Below are positions 19,796-28,268 of a stretch of 64,000 bases of DNA, in pieces (position 1 is the stretch's first letter; each line of letters begins with the position of its first letter). Position numbers and translations under genes: made by a program. The notes beneath the pieces are model-generated. The model was not told where the DNA came from, made no database searches, and worked only from the letters and a program-made list of their open reading frames with translations. This DNA comes from Eubacteriaceae bacterium. Lineage in GTDB: Bacteria > Bacillota > Clostridia > Eubacteriales > Eubacteriaceae. The stretch spans positions 113,140 through 177,139 of the forward strand of contig JASGLP010000001.1 of the NCBI GenBank assembly GCA_030156895.1, read 5' to 3'.

Positions 19796-21388
19796 CTAAC
19801 CTCTCAGAATTGCTAGGGCTTCTTGGCGGTAACAATCCATTAGATAAGGGATTTTTGTGACATTAGCGCATTCTTCAGTCAGGGACATCAGTTCCCTGCG
19901 GGTGATTGAGGCGGTATTGAAACAGCGGGCTCCAGACATCAACTGCTGGAGGCCGACTCTGATTTTATCGGAGTAGCTGTAGATTCCGATTGCACCTAAG
20001 GGGATATTTTTAATCTCTTGAGAGCCAACCATATCTTTTACTTTTTCATAGCTGACAAAGATTTCCTCAACACTGGATCCGAACTGGCTGACAGTTTTCG
20101 GGAGATTGTTTTCTTTAATCCACTGATCGATGTTTTTTCCAACCATACCGGGGATCATTAGGGCTCGGCCCATACAAACGGCTTTAACATAGGGGGCGCC
20201 TAAAGCTAATGCTTTAAAAACACCATCTTCACTGCTGAAGCCGCCGGCAAAGGCCAGGTCGGGAACCCGTTCGCCATTTTCTTCTAAAATTTGGGCGAAT
20301 TCATAAGCGGCTGAATGCAGGTAGATAGAAGGCATTCCCCATTCTTCCATCATTCGCCAGGGGCTCATGCCGGTTCCGCCGGGTGCGCCGTCAATGGTTA
20401 AGAGGTCAATCTTAGCTTTGGAAGACCATTTTAGAGCCATGGCCAGTTCACGCAGGCTGTAGGCACCGGTTTTTAAGGTGATACGTTTATAGCCCAGGGA
20501 TCGGAGACGGGCAACCTCTTCCAGAAAGCTTTCTTCACTGATAAAGCCTAAACGGCTATGGCGTTCAAACTCATGAATGGCGCCGTCTTTATAAGCGGCC
20601 TGAATGATAGGATCGCTGGGATCGGGGGTAACAATATAACCTCTTTTTTGCAGTTCAATTGCGCGCTCAATTGTGAAAACTTTTATTTCACCGCCAATAC
20701 ATTTAGCTCCCTGGCCCCATTTGAGTTCAATGGTGTCAATCTGATGCTTGTTGATAATGTACTCAGCTACGCCAAGCCGGGTATCTTCGACGTTGATCTG
20801 AATCAGAATTTCCCCAGCGCCTTTGTGATAGCGCTTATAAGCTTCGATGCGTCGATCCATGTCAGGGGCTTCGATGACCATTCCATTTTGGTCAAGCACC
20901 AGTTGGGGATCAATCCCGCAGACATTCTCACCACAAACAATGGTTACACCGGAAATAGCGGCACCGACTGCAAAATGATCCCAGTTGACGCGGGCAATTT
21001 CTGTGGAACCAAGGGCACCGGTAAAGATGGGAACATCCATTTTAACTTTTTTGTCCCAGCCATAAGCGCATTCAGTGCTGACATTGGGAAAACGGGCATT
21101 GTCCGGATTGGCTTCCATGCCTTGGGGCAATCCCTTGGCACCTAGCGCGTAACCCTGAATATTAAGGTGGGAATAATCGACGGGATAGTCCTTATCGCCG
21201 CCAGCTGTAACCTCGCCAAAAGGACCGGGATAGATGAGCTCGCGACCGCGAAAAGTAGCTTTAAAGACCTCGCAGTTTCCCCGGCAGCCATCAACACAGC
21301 GGGAACATAGCCCAGAAGAAGGAACGACACTTTTTGAACGGTTGGTCGTCAAAGTAGCATCATTGCCATTTGGTTGTTGAAGATTCAT
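19796..21388 (-). CDS. FMN-binding glutamate synthase family protein
   Basis: A 530-residue protein resembling only the central synthase barrel of GltB, as in archaeal-type glutamate synthases. The N-terminus carries a cysteine cluster (CSRCVDGCRGNC) likely to hold an iron-sulfur centre. Barrel features include IELKWGQGAKCIGGEIK and LLTIDGAPGGTGMSPWRMMEEWG, which match the FMN/substrate region. No glutaminase domain is present, so the nitrogen donor or even the reaction may differ from true GltB. The start has AAGGAGGAAAATT upstream. It is a single-gene unit and coexists with gltBD at 442-6500. Confidence 0.85.
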   Translation of the reverse strand: MNLQQPNGNDATLTTNRSKSVVPSSGLCSRCVDGCRGNCEVFKATFRGRELIYPGPFGEVTAGGDKDYPVDYSHLNIQGYALGAKGLPQGMEANPDNARFPNVSTECAYGWDKKVKMDVPIFTGALGSTEIARVNWDHFAVGAAISGVTIVCGENVCGIDPQLVLDQNGMVIEAPDMDRRIEAYKRYHKGAGEILIQINVEDTRLGVAEYIINKHQIDTIELKWGQGAKCIGGEIKVFTIERAIELQKRGYIVTPDPSDPIIQAAYKDGAIHEFERHSRLGFISEESFLEEVARLRSLGYKRITLKTGAYSLRELAMALKWSSKAKIDLLTIDGAPGGTGMSPWRMMEEWGMPSIYLHSAAYEFAQILEENGERVPDLAFAGGFSSEDGVFKALALGAPYVKAVCMGRALMIPGMVGKNIDQWIKENNLPKTVSQFGSSVEEIFVSYEKVKDMVGSQEIKNIPLGAIGIYSYSDKIRVGLQQLMSGARCFNTASITRRELMSLTEECANVTKIPYLMDCYRQEALAILRG

Positions 21389-21641
21389 AATTTTCCTCCT
21401 TGAAAATCGTAACAGTTTTCAACAGTAAGAAAAATTTTAGGATACTTTCCCCATTGAAAGCATCATTTTTCTGACTGCAGCAAAAACGTATTCAAGATTA
21501 TTATAGGCCAATTGGAATATTAATTCAATGAAATCCCCTTTTAATCGAAGATTAAATTTCCCGACAGGTATTTTAAAAGATCTCAAAACAAAGAAGATTA
21601 TTTCATTTTAAGAAAATTTCTGAAAAACTTTTTCCTAGAAG

Positions 21642-21690
21642 AAAACAGCTGATTTGTTGAAGCGTACTTCAACAGATCGGCTGTTTTTGA
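21642..21690 (-). terminator. Intrinsic terminator after the DUF4956/polyphosphate operon
   Basis: AACAGCTGATTTGTTGAAG pairs with CTTCAACAGATCGGCTGTT with few mismatches, and A/T runs lie on both sides. The rest of the 21389-21707 gap shows no gene. Confidence 0.8.
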
Positions 21691-21707
21691 TAGTTTTTTA
21701 AAAATTT

Positions 21708-22397
21708 TTAAATGAATATTTTTTCCTCAGGAATTTCAAAATTCATAACAATGGTTAGGTTGCCGTTGCGACATCTGAGGCGGTCGATAAATTCTTTTTG
21801 ATCGACGCTGTTTTTAAGTTGAATACTGTAAAAAACTTCAAAGAGCGAACCAAAATCACAAGTTTTAACCCTCTGAATCCGGTAAGAATCAGTGTAATCA
21901 TCGAGGATATCATCGAAACTATCCTGATAGTCGAGATCCTCGGGAACCGTAATCTTCAACTGCATTTTTGAATTTCTAGGTTGGGCAAAATGTGTCACAC
22001 TTAAAATGATCATGACACAGCACAAAATAATGGCAAAGATCACGCCGTAGAAAATATAACCCATCCCGCAAGCCAGGCCAATACCTAAGGTGAAAAAGAC
22101 ATAGGCAATATCAATGGGATCGCCAGGTGCACTTCTAAAACGAATCAGGCTGAAAGCACCAGCCAGGCTGAAAGCTCTGGCGACATTGTTGCCAACTAAT
22201 AGAATGATGATGGCAATAATTGTTGGCAGCATAATCAGGGTGATGGTAAATCCCGGTGAATAGCCTTCCTTGCCGCGGGTTTTAACATAAACAATGCTGA
22301 TTAAAAGTCCCAGGGCCAATGCTGAAAAAAGAACAGATAGTGTGGTGCCCAAAGTCAGGGTTTCATCCACAACAGATGATAAGATGGTGTCTAACAT
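21708..22397 (-). CDS. DUF4956 membrane protein
   Basis: A 229-residue protein with four membrane helices in the first 135 residues and a soluble C-terminal domain. The helical part contains NVARAFSLAGAFSLIRFRSAPGDP, typical of the DUF4956 family. Members are often encoded beside VTC-domain polyphosphate polymerases, as here, where it follows such a gene by 23 bp. A role in membrane export, anchoring or regulation of polyphosphate synthesis is an inference from this pairing. AAGGAGT precedes the start. Confidence 0.85.
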   Translation of the reverse strand: MLDTILSSVVDETLTLGTTLSVLFSALALGLLISIVYVKTRGKEGYSPGFTITLIMLPTIIAIIILLVGNNVARAFSLAGAFSLIRFRSAPGDPIDIAYVFFTLGIGLACGMGYIFYGVIFAIILCCVMIILSVTHFAQPRNSKMQLKITVPEDLDYQDSFDDILDDYTDSYRIQRVKTCDFGSLFEVFYSIQLKNSVDQKEFIDRLRCRNGNLTIVMNFEIPEEKIFI

Positions 22398-22420
22398 AGT
22401 AACTCCTTATAAAAATTTTG

Positions 22421-23233
22421 CTAGCTGACGCACAGATTACTGGCAGACAACTGACTGTTTTTAACTGATGTTTCTGGGGTGATGGCCGTAACAGGTCGAT
22501 AGGCGCGCTGTTTTTCAAGAAGGCTCAGACGATTGTTTTTATAGGCCGTTCCATATTTTGAAAAGCTGGAGCTGAAAATTCCCAGTTTAGAAAAAGCATG
22601 AGCTAACCAGATCGGCATGGTACCAGGAATTTTTACTTCCATCAAATAGGCGGATTCAGGAATCAATAAATCCCCATAGGCGCCTTTTTCAAGGGATAAG
22701 TCAAACTGGCGAGACTTCAGATTAAAGTCAAAGGTAATACGCATATCCGGATCAGTTTTTCCCACATAAGCAGCCCGGTCATAGCTGATAAAGGCTTTTG
22801 GCTCTAAATGATGGGTTTTCAAAAAGAAATCTATCTCATCAAGAACCTGGTTATCAACCGAGCTTTCGGTGACCGGTTTTTGGCGGGTGGAAATAAATGA
22901 ATAGGCATCTGCCAAGGGGATGGTTGCCCGTCGTTTATTAACGATACCACCAATTTTTTTCTTTAGTTCAATGAAAACCGGTTCGTCCGGTGAATTGGGC
23001 ACCGAGTAACTGCGAATGCGGAGTTTTTCCTTATAATAAGGTTTGCTTAGTGAATGCCGGATCAGATCATATTGAGGGGTGTCGAAATAAATGTTATAGA
23101 TGGAATAATATTGATTTTCTTTTGTATAAAGATCAGGTTCCATTTCTCTTAATAAAATAGGGATCAGTTGTTCATACTGGGATGCTGTCAGTTTATATTT
23201 TTTTTCATAGCGTTTAAAAGTTTTTATGACCAT
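22421..23233 (-). CDS. VTC-domain polyphosphate polymerase
   Basis: A 270-residue protein with the fold of the yeast VTC catalytic domain, which makes polyphosphate from ATP inside a tunnel. Basic tunnel residues are visible in FKRYEKKYKLT, KLRIRSY and FIELKKKIGGIVNKRR, with acidic metal-site candidates in YLMEVKIPG. GGAGG precedes the start. It forms an operon with the DUF4956 gene. Upstream there is a -10 element and a tandem TTAACA box matching one before the response regulator gene at 25602, so the nearby two-component system may control it. Confidence 0.87.
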   Translation of the reverse strand: MVIKTFKRYEKKYKLTASQYEQLIPILLREMEPDLYTKENQYYSIYNIYFDTPQYDLIRHSLSKPYYKEKLRIRSYSVPNSPDEPVFIELKKKIGGIVNKRRATIPLADAYSFISTRQKPVTESSVDNQVLDEIDFFLKTHHLEPKAFISYDRAAYVGKTDPDMRITFDFNLKSRQFDLSLEKGAYGDLLIPESAYLMEVKIPGTMPIWLAHAFSKLGIFSSSFSKYGTAYKNNRLSLLEKQRAYRPVTAITPETSVKNSQLSASNLCVS

Positions 23234-23262
23234 TTGTTTGCCTCCTTCGTGTTTATAAACAT

Positions 23263-23296
23263 ATTATAAAGAGGGAGTTTGTTAAGAGCATGTTAA
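23263..23296 (-). promoter_or_regulatory. Promoter with tandem Pho-box-like repeats before the polyphosphate polymerase
   Basis: On the minus strand, TTAACA, TGCTC, TTAACA (23280-23296) stands 11 bp upstream of TATAAT (23263-23268). This is the TTAACA-N5-TTAACA layout known for PhoP-type OmpR-family regulators. A weaker third half-site may follow upstream. Confidence 0.6.
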
Positions 23297-23318
23297 TTAT
23301 GTGTTTTTTTGGTGAAGA

Positions 23319-23345
23319 AAAGCCCACCTTTTTACAGGTGGGCTT
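23319..23345 (-). terminator. Intrinsic terminator after the sensor kinase
   Basis: AGCCCACCT (23321-23329) pairs with AGGTGGGCT (23335-23343), and TTTTC follows on the minus strand. It separates the two-component operon from the polyphosphate operon. Confidence 0.8.
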
Positions 23346-23352
23346 CACATAT

Positions 23353-24927
23353 CTAAATCTCGGCTTTGAGACTGAACCAGAAACTTGAACCCTGGCCGAC
23401 AATGGAGTCAACGCCATACTGTCCTTCGTGCATTTCGATAATCGAAGAAACGATGGAGAGGCCGAGACCGGTTCCGGTGACCGCCCGTTTATGGGTTTTA
23501 TCAACTTTATAGTAGCGTTCCCAGATATAAGGCAGATCTTCTTGCTCAATTCCTTCGCCGCTGTCCTGTATTTCAATTTTCACATAAGTGGTGTCTTTTT
23601 CGGTAATCAGACTTTGAACGACCTTAACTTGCTGATTGCTGCCGGTATAATTAATGGCATTAATCAAGAGGTTGTAAAAAGCCTGGGAAATTCGAGTTTC
23701 ATCGCCGATAACTGTTATTTGCAATTCAGGCTCAAACAAAATCTGATAACCGTCTTTTTCTAAAAGTTTATTCATCCGGCCAATTGTGCCAGAAAGGCTC
23801 TGGGTCAGATTAAAAGCCTGCATCTGAATGGCATAATTACCTGACTGGTACTTGGATATATCCATCACATCATTAACCAGAGTGGTTAAACGGCGAGTTT
23901 CTTCAACAATAATTTGAGCGTTTTCCGGTGTGTTTTCGTCGGGCAGATCGCGCATAGCTTCAGCATAGCCGCTGATTAGGGTTAAAGGTGTCCGCAGATC
24001 GTGGGAGATGTTGGCAATCAGTTCCTGACGCAGCCGTTCGACCTGGGAAAGCTCTTTAGCAGTGTAGTTTAAAGTATCAGACAGTTCCGTAATTTCTTTG
24101 TAACCGCCGCCGGTAAAGGTGGTTGAGTAATCACCGGTGGCTAAAACCTTAGCACTGCTATTGATGGCTTCGATGGGACGAGATATCCACTTAGATAAAA
24201 TCAGTGCTAGAATAACGGAAAAGACAATCATAAAACCGGTAATGTAATAGAGCTGGACACGGAGGGTATGAAGCGTTGCATCTACTGGTGAAATCACTGA
24301 ATTGAGAACCAGCGTGTACTGGGTGCCTTCTGCATCATATATGTTTTTTGAATAAATGATGGAATTTTGATCATTATGTTTCTCATTTGGATTGTTATTA
24401 GAATCATCAGGCTGGCTTTGGGGTGTTTCATCAAGGCTATCAGCTTGCGTATCATCCGGCAAAATGGATTCATCCAGATCGATACCTTCAGCGGCAGCCA
24501 GTTCAGCCATGGTTTGAGAGAAAAACTGATACAGTTCGCCGTCATTATTTTTTACTTTGCCCGGCAGGCCATCTTCTTCAAAACCATCATGGGAATGAAT
24601 GATACAGTTTTTTAATACATGTGAGGAATATAAAATATTGCCATCCTGATCAAGCAGTTCGATACAGATTTCATTGTTCTGCGAAATCGAATAAATGACA
24701 GAAGTTAAATCATCAGAATCAACACTCTTTTCAATGGTTGCAGCAGCGGTTTTTATTTCGTTTATTTTAATGGTCTTATAAAAGCTTGTGAGAAAAACCA
24801 CCTGAAATAACCACAATAGTATCAGCAGAAGTCCGCAAAAGCCTAACAGAAATAGAAAGATCTTCCATTTGACGCTGATTGGCCGCTTTTTATTCGTTTT
24901 TTGTTCGAAAGGATTTGTGATGACCAT
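23353..24927 (-). CDS. Sensor histidine kinase
   Basis: A 524-residue membrane kinase. Helix 1 spans about residues 22-48, an extracytoplasmic sensor about 50-222 contains a Asp/Asn/Gln-rich segment, and helix 2 spans about 226-246. HAMP follows, then a HisKA domain with the phosphorylated His309 in LIANISHDLRTPLTLISGY. The ATPase domain ends the protein (WERYYKVDKTHKRAVTGTGL then LSIVSSIIEMHEG). It lies 3 bp behind its response regulator. The signal is unknown; DNA boxes shared with the polyphosphate operon hint at phosphate or envelope stress. Confidence 0.92.
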   Translation of the reverse strand: MVITNPFEQKTNKKRPISVKWKIFLFLLGFCGLLLILLWLFQVVFLTSFYKTIKINEIKTAAATIEKSVDSDDLTSVIYSISQNNEICIELLDQDGNILYSSHVLKNCIIHSHDGFEEDGLPGKVKNNDGELYQFFSQTMAELAAAEGIDLDESILPDDTQADSLDETPQSQPDDSNNNPNEKHNDQNSIIYSKNIYDAEGTQYTLVLNSVISPVDATLHTLRVQLYYITGFMIVFSVILALILSKWISRPIEAINSSAKVLATGDYSTTFTGGGYKEITELSDTLNYTAKELSQVERLRQELIANISHDLRTPLTLISGYAEAMRDLPDENTPENAQIIVEETRRLTTLVNDVMDISKYQSGNYAIQMQAFNLTQSLSGTIGRMNKLLEKDGYQILFEPELQITVIGDETRISQAFYNLLINAINYTGSNQQVKVVQSLITEKDTTYVKIEIQDSGEGIEQEDLPYIWERYYKVDKTHKRAVTGTGLGLSIVSSIIEMHEGQYGVDSIVGQGSSFWFSLKAEI

Positions 24928-24930
24928 GGT

Positions 24931-25602
24931 TTAACCTTCAAAGCGGTATCCCACACCGCGTAGGGTGGTAATCAGTGAGGCGTAATCCCCCAGACTTTTT
25001 CGAAGCAGCTTGATATGGGTATCCAATGTTCGATCATCACCGTAAAAATCATAGCCCCAGACTTCGGTGATCAGTTTATCGCGGGTCAGGGCAATATTGC
25101 GGTTTTTAATCATAAAGAATAAGAGATCGTATTCCTTTGGTGACATCTCAATTTCCAGATCGTTAATGGTGACCCGTCTGGCGGTAAAATCGGCAGCCAG
25201 TCCGTCTTTGGTAAATATTTCGTGCTCGGACTGATGGCTGCGGGAAGAACGTTTGACGATAGCATCGATGCGCATCATTAATTCTTTAGGTGAAAAAGGC
25301 TTGACCACGTAATCATCAATGCCAAGCTCAAATCCGTGAATTTTGTCGTATTCCTCACCTCGGGCAGAAAGCATCAGGACAGGGACATCCTGGTTTTTTC
25401 TGATTTCCTTAACAGCCGAAAAACCATCCAATTCCGGCATCATAATATCCATCAGAATGATGTCAAAATCTTGCTTCTGACAGTATTCCACCGCTTCCAT
25501 GCCATTCGCGGCTTCGAAGGCCTCATGTCCTTCGAAGACAATGTATTTTTTGATCAGGGCTCGTATTTTTTCTTCATCATCAGTTATCAGTATCTTATAC
25601 AT
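24931..25602 (-). CDS. OmpR-family response regulator
   Basis: A 223-residue regulator. The receiver domain shows the acidic pair DDE near residue 8, the phosphorylated Asp52 in LMDIMMPELDGF, and the conserved KPF at about residue 101. The C-terminal winged helix ends VWGYDFYGDDRTLDTHIKLLR and LRGVGYRF. I use the ATG at 25602, since the longer GTG start at 25611 lies within the AGAGGTGA ribosome site. It leads the two-component operon. Direct repeats over its -35 suggest autoregulation. Confidence 0.94.
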   Translation of the reverse strand: MYKILITDDEEKIRALIKKYIVFEGHEAFEAANGMEAVEYCQKQDFDIILMDIMMPELDGFSAVKEIRKNQDVPVLMLSARGEEYDKIHGFELGIDDYVVKPFSPKELMMRIDAIVKRSSRSHQSEHEIFTKDGLAADFTARRVTINDLEIEMSPKEYDLLFFMIKNRNIALTRDKLITEVWGYDFYGDDRTLDTHIKLLRKSLGDYASLITTLRGVGYRFEG

Positions 25603-25622
25603 AATCTTCACCTCTTTAGAGC

Positions 25623-25666
25623 ATTATAATATAACTAGGGTACTCTTGTTAAGTGTTTATTAAGTG
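25623..25666 (-). promoter_or_regulatory. Promoter and tandem operator of the two-component operon
   Basis: On the minus strand TATAAT (25623-25628) lies 18 bp after TTAACA (25647-25652). TTAATA (25658-25663) lies 11 bp further upstream, giving TTAATA-N5-TTAACA. The period of one DNA turn fits tandem OmpR-type binding. Confidence 0.6.
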
Positions 25667-25790
25667 AAGAGCCCTTGAAGAAAGCTTGAAAATTTAAAAA
25701 AAGTGATCCAGTTACAGAAATGTTGGGGGATTTTGGCTAAAATGAACACATCAAATACGAAATAAAAGAGATTATAAAGGAGTGTTCACG

Positions 25791-26141
25791 ATGTTTAAAC
25801 TTTTTTCCAATAGCAATATCAAACAAATCAGTCAGGATGAGGCAAAAAGAAGATTGGATTCTCAAGAAAAAATTGTTCTGGTGGATGTCAGGGAAGATAA
25901 TGAATATGCCCAGGGTCATATTCCCGGTAGTATTAACTTACCTCTGAGTCGCCTGGATCAGGCTCAAAAGATTTTAAAGGATCAGGATGCAACGATCTTT
26001 GTATATTGTTTAAGCGGTGGTCGCTCATCACGGGCAGGTCAATACCTTTTAAAAATGGGCTATTCAGATGTTACCAATATTGGGGGGATTTCCACCTGGC
26101 CATATGAAATTGAAAGAAGCGGCCGCAGAGCCGCGGTGTAA
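25791..26141 (+). CDS. Rhodanese-like sulfurtransferase
   Basis: A single-domain rhodanese of 116 residues. It shows VLVDVREDNEYAQGHIPGSINLP and the active-site loop FVYCLSGGRSSRA with the catalytic cysteine. Such proteins carry persulfide sulfur for cofactor or thiolation pathways; the partner is unknown. I start at ATG 25791 because AAAGGAGTG lies at proper spacing; the GTG at 25782 sits inside that site. It is monocistronic and followed by foldback copy D. Confidence 0.9.
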   Translation: MFKLFSNSNIKQISQDEAKRRLDSQEKIVLVDVREDNEYAQGHIPGSINLPLSRLDQAQKILKDQDATIFVYCLSGGRSSRAGQYLLKMGYSDVTNIGGISTWPYEIERSGRRAAV

Positions 26142-26180
26142 TAAAAAGGGGGGCATTGTATCTGCTTACAGTTAATAAAC

Positions 26181-26321
26181 AAACCCCGCACCGACCAATT
26201 GGATTTCGCAGTCTGCGCGCGGATTCGTACAGTTGCCCAATTTGAGAGTAGAAATAATAAGCAGTTCTCAGCAACTGTTCGCCCCGAGGCAGACAGCTGA
26301 AAAGCCAATTGTCGGTGCTCA
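26181..26321 (+). repeat. Foldback element copy D (full length)
   Basis: It begins AAACCCCGCACCGACCAATT and ends GCCAATTGTCGGTGCTCA, with inner arms GTACAGTTGCCC and CAACTGTTCGCCCCGAGG. It lies between the convergent rhodanese and trpB genes. Related sequences flank it: AAAAAGGGGGGCATTG before, and AAAAGGGGGCATTACC after. Confidence 0.94.
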
Positions 26322-26351
26322 TGTATTCAAAATTAACTTTATATTCAATCT

Positions 26352-26374
26352 AAAAGGGGGCATTACCTCCTTTT
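26352..26374. terminator. Stem-loop between foldback copy D and trpB
   Basis: AAAAGGGGG pairs with CCTCCTTTT across CATTA with one mismatch. A and T runs at the base allow termination in either direction. Confidence 0.6.
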
Positions 26375-26377
26375 CAG

Positions 26378-27742
26378 TTAGTCGATTTTGGGCAGTGAAT
26401 CAAAACCGACTTGCAGTTCTTCATCGGTCGGGATGTGATCAGTCATGTTTCCGGCATTGTAATTCATGTAGGCAGTCATATCAAAATAACCGGTGCCGGT
26501 TAAACCAAAGACGATGGTTTTCTTTTGGCCGCTTGCTTTGCAGGCCAGGGCTTCATCCATTGCTGCCTTGATGGCGTGGGAAGATTCGGGCGCTGGCAGA
26601 ATCCCTTCGACGCGGGTAAAAGCGACAGCAGCATCAAATACCTCTTTTTGGGCGTAGGATTTGGCATTAATATAGCCATCATGGTAGAGTTTAGAAATAA
26701 TCGGGCTCATACCGTGATAACGCAATCCCCCGGCATGATTGGGCGATGGCATAAAGCCGCTGCCTAGGGTATACATTCTGATTAAAGGGGTAGTTTTGCC
26801 AGTATCACCAAAATCGAGGGCATACTTACCGCGGGTTAGGGATGGGCAGGAAGCAGGTTCAACGGCGGTAAATTCAATTTCGTTTTTGCCATTAATCTTG
26901 TCAGCCATAAAAGGAGCGATCAGTCCTAAAAGATTGGAACCACCACCAGCACAGCCAATAATGATATCTGGCTTAATGCCATATTTGTCGCAGGCCAGTT
27001 TGGTTTCCATGCCGATGACCGACTGGTGAATTCCGACATGGTTTAGGACACTACCTAAAACATATTTACAATTTTCGCTAGTGACTGCAACTTCGATGGC
27101 TTCGCTGATGGCACAGCCTAAAGAGCCATTAGTATCAGGTGTTTCGGCCAGAATTTTGCGACCGGCTTGGGTTGTGTTGGAAGGCGAGGCAATAACTTTG
27201 GCGCCGTAGGTTTCCATGACGGCTCGGCGGTGGGGTTTTTGTTCGGCAGACACTTTTACCATATAGACAGATAAATCCAGACCAAAATAGGCGCAGGCCA
27301 TGGAAAGGGCAGTTCCCCATTGTCCGGCACCGGTTTCGGTTGTCAGACAGGTCAGTCCCTGTTTTTTTGCATAGTAGGCTTGAGCGACCGCCGAGTTGAG
27401 TTTATGAGAACCGGAGGTGTTGGTGCCTTCGTATTTAAAATAGATTTCAGCCGGAGTATCCAGTTCTTTTTCCAGATTGTAGGCGCGAACCAGTGGAGAA
27501 GGACGGTACATCCGATAGTAATTCTGGATTTCCTGGGGAATATCGATATAGGTATCGGTTACATTAAGCTCCTGATCGACTAGTTCTTCACAAAAAACCG
27601 GCAGCAGTTCTTCCTTGGTGCAATACTCTCCAGTTGCCGGGTTGACAAACGGTTCGGGTAGCTCCTTCATCTGGGCCCGGAGATTGAACCATTGTTTTGG
27701 CATCTCGTCTTCACTTAAATAAATTTTGTAGGGAATTTTCAT
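26378..27742 (-). CDS. Tryptophan synthase beta-like protein, TrpB2 type
   Basis: A 454-residue PLP enzyme of the TrpB2 branch, longer than the usual TrpB of about 400 residues. The PLP lysine lies in TNTSGSHKLNSAVAQAYYA, the catalytic region in TETGAGQWGTALSMA, and the phosphate-binding loop in IIGCAGGGSNLLG. TrpB2 makes tryptophan from indole and serine and often lacks a TrpA partner; none is encoded here. A T-box leader with Trp features stands upstream, so expression rises when tryptophan is scarce, possibly to salvage indole. Confidence 0.9.
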   Translation of the reverse strand: MKIPYKIYLSEDEMPKQWFNLRAQMKELPEPFVNPATGEYCTKEELLPVFCEELVDQELNVTDTYIDIPQEIQNYYRMYRPSPLVRAYNLEKELDTPAEIYFKYEGTNTSGSHKLNSAVAQAYYAKKQGLTCLTTETGAGQWGTALSMACAYFGLDLSVYMVKVSAEQKPHRRAVMETYGAKVIASPSNTTQAGRKILAETPDTNGSLGCAISEAIEVAVTSENCKYVLGSVLNHVGIHQSVIGMETKLACDKYGIKPDIIIGCAGGGSNLLGLIAPFMADKINGKNEIEFTAVEPASCPSLTRGKYALDFGDTGKTTPLIRMYTLGSGFMPSPNHAGGLRYHGMSPIISKLYHDGYINAKSYAQKEVFDAAVAFTRVEGILPAPESSHAIKAAMDEALACKASGQKKTIVFGLTGTGYFDMTAYMNYNAGNMTDHIPTDEELQVGFDSLPKID

Positions 27743-27841
27743 CAGTCTAATCCTTTCTGGTTTAAATTTGGATTTCAGCAGATATATAACCGGCTGTCTA
27801 AATCATTTGGCCGTGAAAATAGAAAGTGGCGGCAAAGAAAT

Positions 27842-28110
27842 AAAAAAACTCGTCCTCTAAAAAACTTAAAGGACGAGAGTCTCTCGTGGTGCCACCTTTT
27901 TTCGCAGGATGATCTGCCTCATTGAGAATACTATCATATTCCCCAACACTGACGTAGTTGACACGTCATGGAATACTCGGCTCTTGCCTTTGACCATGCC
28001 CTCAGCGGTCCATTTATCAGGTTGCGTTCTGCCAAGCTCTCAGCCTGCTCAGCTCTCTGTAAGTGCTCTTCCTGATTTTATCTCCGCTTCAACGGTTTAA
28101 AGATTTAATT
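27842..28110 (-). promoter_or_regulatory. T-box riboswitch, probably tRNA-Trp
   Basis: On the minus strand the T-box core AAGGTGGCACCACGAGA is followed by a terminator hairpin (AGGACGAG at 27870-27877 with CTCGTCCT at 27849-27856) and seven Ts. Upstream stem I sequence includes AGAGAGCTGAG and a specifier region with AAATGGACC, where TGG is the Trp codon. The bulge TGGC would pair with a tRNA ending GCCA, as bacterial tRNA-Trp does. Confidence 0.9.
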
Positions 28111-28184
28111 ACGTCAATTTTATTGGATCAGGTAAGATTTGTCAATCAAAAATTTTGTAAAATTTAAGATCGCTAAAAGATTTC

Positions 28185-28213
28185 TTGACAGATGAGAGGG
28201 AATCGGGTAGAAT
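28185..28213 (+). promoter_or_regulatory. Sigma-A promoter of the 3D-domain protein gene
   Basis: TTGACA (28185-28190), a 17-bp spacer, and TAGAAT (28208-28213). Transcription should begin about 28220, 49 nt before the start codon. Confidence 0.8.
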
Positions 28214-28268
28214 CTAGTTGTAAACAAAATGTAACAACAATCAGTGCGATAGTACTGATGGAGGCTAA

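Noticed and set aside
20558..21145. Plus-strand frame of 195 codons antisense to the FMN-type glutamate synthase homologue
   Set aside because: The opposite strand codes for a clear enzyme with conserved motifs, and this frame has no recognisable features.
19796..21388. Annotation as a second true GltB
   Set aside because: The glutaminase domain and the C-terminal beta-helix of GltB are absent; only the synthase barrel is present.
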